DNA from: Oscillospiraceae bacterium
GTDB taxonomy: Bacteria > Bacillota > Clostridia > Oscillospirales > Oscillospiraceae
Direction: 5' to 3'
Assembly (NCBI GenBank): GCA_015067845.1
Contig: SVLT01000007.1
Span: 31,509-95,508 of the forward strand
DNA length: 64,000 nt
Below the pieces are notes generated by a model. The model did no database searches and was not told the DNA's origin. It saw only the letters and a program-made list of their open reading frames with translations. The position numbers and the translations under genes are program-made. Shown here piece by piece: positions 60,047 through 64,000 of the stretch. Positions within the stretch are counted from its first letter, which is position 1; every line of letters starts with the position of its first letter.

Positions 60047-61792
60047 ATGAAAATCTTTTGTATCAGAGTCATAGCGGCAGATTTTCGATTAAATGGTTTG
60101 TCGATTTTCTATAATACTGGTTATATCACAAATGATATTATGTGGGCTTTAGATACTGGGGAATTGTACGCAGTAACATTAGCTGGCTACCTTGTATGCG
60201 GTGAGATCACCAATACAGGTATGCTCAAATATCCTGAAAATGTAAAGGTAATTACTGCGGTCGAATATGATAACTATCTTGGCACAGTAAAGGTTACATT
60301 TAACACAAATGAAGGAACTGCCATAGATCCTGTTGTTATTGGATATGACACCAAGCTGACAGCTCCCGCGACTCCCGAAAGAGAACACTATTCCTTCCTG
60401 GGATGGTACACAGATGAAGCGCTGACAACAGAATTCAGCTTTGATACCCCTGTTACGAGCGATATCACCCTTTACGCAAAGTGGAAGCTGAATGAATTTA
60501 CAGTTACCTTTGATGCAAATTATGGAACCACTTCTGTGAATACTATGGAAGTGATCTATGGTGAAGCTTATGGCGACATGCCTGTTCCCACCAGAACCGG
60601 CTATACCTTCAATGGCTGGTATACTGCGAAGAAAGGCGGCACAAAGATCACAGCTGAAACAGTTGTTACTGCTGCTGCAAATCATACATTGTATGCACAG
60701 TGGACGGTTAATGCCTATAAGGCAACCTGGAATACTGGTACGGGTTACACCATTACTGTTAAGAGAACATCTTCTCCGTGTGCAGAAGCTCCTATCGGAA
60801 TTTTGAGCAGTGGTGACGCAATCTACTATGGCGATGTACTCTCGATTACGTATGCGGCAAAGACAGGATATACTCTTGGCGGCAAAGGAAAGACATCCAT
60901 TACTGTAACTGGCAATGTCACTTCTTCTGACATCTATACGTCTGCCACGGTGAACAGTTATACTGTCAGTTGGTCCACTGGCACCGGTTATACCATCACA
61001 GTTAAGAGAACATCCTCTCCGTTGAAGGGTGCATCTACTGGAACTTTGGCTAATAATGCAACAGTATATTACGGTGATGTATTGTCTGTGACATATACTG
61101 CTAATACCGGTTATACTTTGGGCAGCACGGGTAAGACCTCTATTACTGTTACAGGTAATGTCACTAAAGATGACATTTATGCAAGTGCAAGTGCCAATAG
61201 CTATACCTATAAGGTTGTATACAAGTCCAGCAATGGTACTGATTTGGGAGGTACCGAGGTAACTAATAAGTTCGCTACAACGAATACAATTTCTGCGCCA
61301 GCTAAAACTGGATATGTAACACCTGATAGTCAGAGTGTGAAGTGGGATGCTACTTCTAAGACAATTACCTTTACATATAAGCCTGCTAGTGTGAGCTTTA
61401 CAACTAAAACGGGAAAGGCAACGACTACACCCACAGTTACATTTAGTGCAGAAGTACAGTTCCGCAACAGAACGGCGACGAGCATTGAAATGCGCATTGT
61501 TTGGACTGATACAATGGCAGCATATGGTTATAATGCACAGGCACATAAATTTGATGCTACATTTAATGGTGTTAGTGCTGGTAGAACCCAGATAGCAAGT
61601 TACTATACTTGGGAGAATAGTGCAAGCTATGCTAGAAGCGAAACGGGCACATCTTCTTGGGTTACTGTATCCGTTAGTGCAACCACAACGAGTGTAAGCG
61701 TAAGTGTGCAACATTTGCAAACCAATATTCCTGGTACAGTACTAAGCAAAGATTACTCGGGAACATGGACGATATCCATTCCTACATATTAA
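60047..61792 (+). CDS. InlB-type repeat surface protein, probably 5'-truncated
   Basis: A 581-residue open frame with no signal peptide and no ribosome site before the ATG. Residues about 84-232 hold two InlB/Listeria-Bacteroides repeats (GYDTKLTAPATPEREHYSFLGWYTDEAL; PTRTGYTFNGWYTAKKGGT, LYAQW). Two about 80-residue copies follow (GYTITVKRTSSP..., YYGDVLSITYAAKTGYTLG), then a MucBP-like piece and a beta-rich end. There is no C-terminal anchor. The frame starts directly behind a tRNA-end repeat, so the original 5' end was probably lost by that insertion. A+T content is visibly higher than in the housekeeping genes. It may be a pseudogene. Confidence 0.65.
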   Translation: MKIFCIRVIAADFRLNGLSIFYNTGYITNDIMWALDTGELYAVTLAGYLVCGEITNTGMLKYPENVKVITAVEYDNYLGTVKVTFNTNEGTAIDPVVIGYDTKLTAPATPEREHYSFLGWYTDEALTTEFSFDTPVTSDITLYAKWKLNEFTVTFDANYGTTSVNTMEVIYGEAYGDMPVPTRTGYTFNGWYTAKKGGTKITAETVVTAAANHTLYAQWTVNAYKATWNTGTGYTITVKRTSSPCAEAPIGILSSGDAIYYGDVLSITYAAKTGYTLGGKGKTSITVTGNVTSSDIYTSATVNSYTVSWSTGTGYTITVKRTSSPLKGASTGTLANNATVYYGDVLSVTYTANTGYTLGSTGKTSITVTGNVTKDDIYASASANSYTYKVVYKSSNGTDLGGTEVTNKFATTNTISAPAKTGYVTPDSQSVKWDATSKTITFTYKPASVSFTTKTGKATTTPTVTFSAEVQFRNRTATSIEMRIVWTDTMAAYGYNAQAHKFDATFNGVSAGRTQIASYYTWENSASYARSETGTSSWVTVSVSATTTSVSVSVQHLQTNIPGTVLSKDYSGTWTISIPTY

Positions 61793-61831
61793 AAGCAATC
61801 GTTGTTCTGCTTAAAACATTTCTAAATGCAA

Positions 61832-61865
61832 GAAACCTATGCGGCTTGCCGCATAGGTTTCTTTC
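61832..61865 (+). terminator. Terminator after the InlB-repeat frame
   Basis: GAAACCTATGCGGC, TT, GCCGCATAGGTTTC, TTTC. Confidence 0.8.
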
Positions 61866-61924
61866 GTAATTGTGTTCATTCTTGAACCGATAAATGTGTG
61901 GTTTAGACATAAAAGCGGCTGTAA

Positions 61925-62000
61925 TTCATTGTCTTGCATGGAGAATGCTGTGCTTTCCCTTCAAGTCACGCATTATTCACAAATGAGATGAACAAAAGAG
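61925..62000 (+). repeat. tRNA-Leu 3'-end repeat, copy C3 (decayed)
   Basis: Keeps GCTTTCCCTTCAAGTCACGCATTATTCACAAA with the hairpin lost. Part of the 588-bp gap at 61793-62379, which otherwise holds the next hairpin repeat and the promoter at 62282. Confidence 0.6.
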
Positions 62001-62014
62001 CGTTTAAACATATA

Positions 62015-62085
62015 AACCCCTTGATTTCCAACGAGTTTGGAGACCAAGGGGTCTTTTTGTTATCATGGCTGCCGTTTTTGCTAAT
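62015..62085. repeat. Hairpin repeat, family B, copy 3
   Basis: AAACCCCTTGATTTCCAACG and GGAGACCAAGGGGTCTTTTTG, then GGCTGCCGTTTTTGC, similar to copy 2 (GACTGCCGTTTTCACC). Confidence 0.75.
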
Positions 62086-62281
62086 TTGTGACTATTGCTA
62101 TCCATTTTGGTCAGGAAAGTCTGGAAAATGTGGGTAGCCTGCGCCCATAACTTCCAGCAATCTTCTTTTTTGGAGAAACAAAGTCAACTTTGTTTGAGCG
62201 TGCTAGATTATGTTGTGGTAACAAGGCGCGAGTCTCTGTTGGCGAGTCCAATTTTGTCTGAAAAAAGTCAATTCCATTTTC

Positions 62282-62310
62282 TTTACATCATCACCGGTGC
62301 GCACTACAAT
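62282..62310 (+). promoter_or_regulatory. Promoter of the CBM-like surface protein
   Basis: TTTACA, 17-bp spacer, TACAAT, about 70 bp before the start codon. Confidence 0.65.
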
Positions 62311-62379
62311 AAAGATACAAACGAAAGTATATCCGTTTCGGCGGTAAAAGCGCAAAATCCCTGTAAAGGAGAGAAAACA

Positions 62380-64000
62380 ATGAAAAAGATCTCGATCCGC
62401 ACCGTATCTCTCATACTGTGTCTTGCTATGCTGGTGGGTTATATTGTCCTGCCGGAAGCCCCGGCAGCAAATGCGGAGACCGTTATTACCAATCCCAATC
62501 TGGTGGAAAACGGCACGTTCGAAACACAACTTGGGGATGGTACAGTCCAGGCCAATAAAGATGGCTGGGGATATATGTCCGGTGATGCTTCTGTTGTGGC
62601 CGAGGAGGGCAATGAGAATAACTATGTTGCCCGGATTGCAGACAACAAATCCACCGGCGGTAAGTACATCTACTATGGCGTGGATGTAGAGCCGGGGGCA
62701 ACATATACCTTCAAGATCGATTACAAGGCGACTTATACTGCGGCCTCTCCGGCGATCTATTTGCGCCGGAATGCATATAACGGAACAAACCTGCATACAA
62801 AGTCAGGATTGACATCCGATACATGGGAAACTTATGTGACAACGGTGGAGATCCCTGCAGATGTAACGAAGCTGTTTATAATCGCTGCATCCTCTACTGC
62901 CGCAGTCGGCACAGTCTATATTGACAATGTGTCCGTTATCAAGGGTGTTGTTGCCGACGGTGGCGAATATGACGAGCCGGAACAGGATGTTACGATCCCT
63001 AAGGGCAATCTGATCGCCAACAGCGGCTTTGAAACGCAGTCCGAGGGCAGCATCGTGGCCAGCACAGATGGCTGGACGAAACTGGCCAGTTCAAAGATCT
63101 GGTCTGTTATTGCGGACCCGGACAAGACCGATAATTTTATCTTGAAAGTGGTGGACGAGGATACCAGCAGCGGCGGTTCCATTAATTATGCCATTACAGT
63201 TGTTCCCGGATACTACAAGCTGAAATTGGATTATAAGACCAACAATGCGCCTGAGGTCCATGTGCGCGGCAACAACGCATCGTCTTCAGGTATCGATTTG
63301 TTGCAGACCACTTGTCCCAGTACAAACGGCGCATGGGGAACCTTTGAAGCGATTATTGAAATCCCTGAGGAGGTTTCCACAGCCTATGTGATTCTGAACA
63401 GCTCCAAGGCAGCAAAAAATACTGCTTACATCGATAATGTTTCTTTTGAAAAGACGGAACCCGGCAATGGCAATGAAGGGGGCGAGATAACCGAGCCGGA
63501 ATACGAGATTGTGATTCCGGAGGAAAACCTGCTGGAAAATCCCCTGTTTGAGCTGACAACATCTCTGTATAACACCCCGCTGAATGATACTGCCGCACCC
63601 ACCGACTGGACTGTGGAAATTACAGGTGCAGGCGTGCAGTTGTTCAAGACCAATGTGAAGCTGGCTTACAAAGGCGATTGGTCCATTCTTGCGGTGGATA
63701 ATTCCGTTAATGGCAGCTTTAAAATGTCCACCAAAGTGGAAAATATTCAGCCCGGCGTTGAGTATACCTTTGCCTATGCCCGTATGGGCGAGGGCAGACC
63801 CGTAGTTGCTGTCCGCTATTATGATGCAAACGGCAATTTGTTGGGCGAATACTCCAAGAACATAGCAGGTGACCGTACCGGCTGGGAAGAGGGCGAGCTG
63901 ATGTTCTACATCATCGGCAATAACTCCAAGCTTGGACACAACCAATATGACCAGCTTTCCTTCCAAATCAGCACAAATGGTCTCTGGCCGGCGGCCGACC
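62380..64000 (+). CDS. Large secreted protein with CBM-like jelly-roll domains, partial
   Basis: Open from ATG 62380 to the right edge, about 540 residues so far, so absent from the ORF track. AAAGGAGAG lies 7 bp upstream. Signal peptide (SLILCLAMLVGYIVLPEAPAANA, cut near residue 32). Three similar about 150-residue jelly-roll units begin NPNLVENGTFETQ, PKGNLIANSGFETQ and PEENLLENPLFELT. Each ends in a YIDNVS-type strand where visible, the pattern of CBM4/CBM9-like carbohydrate-binding domains. A catalytic domain may lie beyond the edge, for example a glycoside hydrolase. Confidence 0.85.
   Translation, partial: MKKISIRTVSLILCLAMLVGYIVLPEAPAANAETVITNPNLVENGTFETQLGDGTVQANKDGWGYMSGDASVVAEEGNENNYVARIADNKSTGGKYIYYGVDVEPGATYTFKIDYKATYTAASPAIYLRRNAYNGTNLHTKSGLTSDTWETYVTTVEIPADVTKLFIIAASSTAAVGTVYIDNVSVIKGVVADGGEYDEPEQDVTIPKGNLIANSGFETQSEGSIVASTDGWTKLASSKIWSVIADPDKTDNFILKVVDEDTSSGGSINYAITVVPGYYKLKLDYKTNNAPEVHVRGNNASSSGIDLLQTTCPSTNGAWGTFEAIIEIPEEVSTAYVILNSSKAAKNTAYIDNVSFEKTEPGNGNEGGEITEPEYEIVIPEENLLENPLFELTTSLYNTPLNDTAAPTDWTVEITGAGVQLFKTNVKLAYKGDWSILAVDNSVNGSFKMSTKVENIQPGVEYTFAYARMGEGRPVVAVRYYDANGNLLGEYSKNIAGDRTGWEEGELMFYIIGNNSKLGHNQYDQLSFQISTNGLWPAAD

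Noticed and set aside
60179-61720. 513-residue minus-strand open frame, Cys/Ser/Ile-rich
   Set aside because: Antisense of the InlB-repeat frame; its Cys richness mirrors Thr/Ala codons of the repeats.
52281-62085. Repeats considered as a CRISPR array
   Set aside because: Copies are few, unevenly spaced by kilobases and differ in sequence; there are no regular spacers and no cas genes.

Overview
The window looks like the chromosome of a spore-forming anaerobe of the Clostridia, most like an Oscillospiraceae/Ruminococcaceae gut commensal. This is inferred from gene content, not from a marker gene. Supporting signs are mid-range G+C, sporulation-linked genes (GerW/YtfJ-like, DacF-like, SpoVB-like), a large clostridial-type SRP RNA upstream of dnaX, an anaerobic NrdG activase, a small ferredoxin:thioredoxin-reductase-like protein, a class 1B PyrD with PyrK, and many secreted proteins with sortase-like or membrane anchors. 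There is no rRNA operon, CRISPR array, transposase or prophage.

Region 1 (1-8850, minus strand) is one long transcription unit. A near-consensus promoter (TTGACA, 17 bp, TATACT) drives a leader with two cobalamin riboswitches in tandem, each followed by an intrinsic terminator. The leader then runs into a 61-residue HNH_repeat-type protein, a 1075-residue surface protein (PQQ-like propeller, cadherin-like domains, C-terminal anchor), a membrane-tethered DUF4430 (transcobalamin-like) protein, EcfT, a fused double EcfA ATPase and an ECF S component that runs off the left edge. I read this as a B12-repressed system for capturing and importing a corrinoid.

Region 2 (8850-21180) is mostly housekeeping on the plus strand: tRNA-Ser (minus), glycerate kinase, the scpA-scpB-DUF2953-gerW-dacF-rsuA run, an RpiR regulator, a BaiN-type flavoprotein, acpP, the SRP RNA, dnaX-ybaB-recR and a P-loop kinase-like protein.

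Region 3 (21180-29770, minus) is a de novo pyrimidine operon, pyrC-carB-pyrK-pyrD-pyrF-pyrE-pyrB. It is driven by a perfect promoter with a leader too short for a PyrR attenuator. It lacks carA, and PyrB carries a PyrI-like zinc tail.

Region 4 (29780-52260) is mixed. It holds an abrB-ynbB-EamA transporter operon, a YugP protease, an ECF sigma factor with a membrane beta-propeller partner, trxA and trxB, nrdG-dut, a secreted PQQ-like protein, a Crp/Fnr regulator, tRNA-Arg, an amidohydrolase with an AraC regulator, prfB, secG, pepD, a SpoVB-like flippase, nth, a two-OB-fold SSB, a HicB/DinB-like protein, a YgiQ radical SAM protein, an FTR-like protein and tRNA-Leu(CAG).

Region 5 (52260-64000) is accessory. 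Behind tRNA-Leu lie several degenerate copies of the tRNA 3' end with its terminator and flank, plus a second family of hairpin repeats. They separate small gene modules: a lipoprotein-type 7TM LuxR regulator with a Cys-rich surface protein, a VTC-DUF4956-Cthe_2159 trio, an apparently 5'-truncated InlB-repeat protein, and a CBM-like surface protein cut by the right edge. This looks like an integration hot spot built on the tRNA end.
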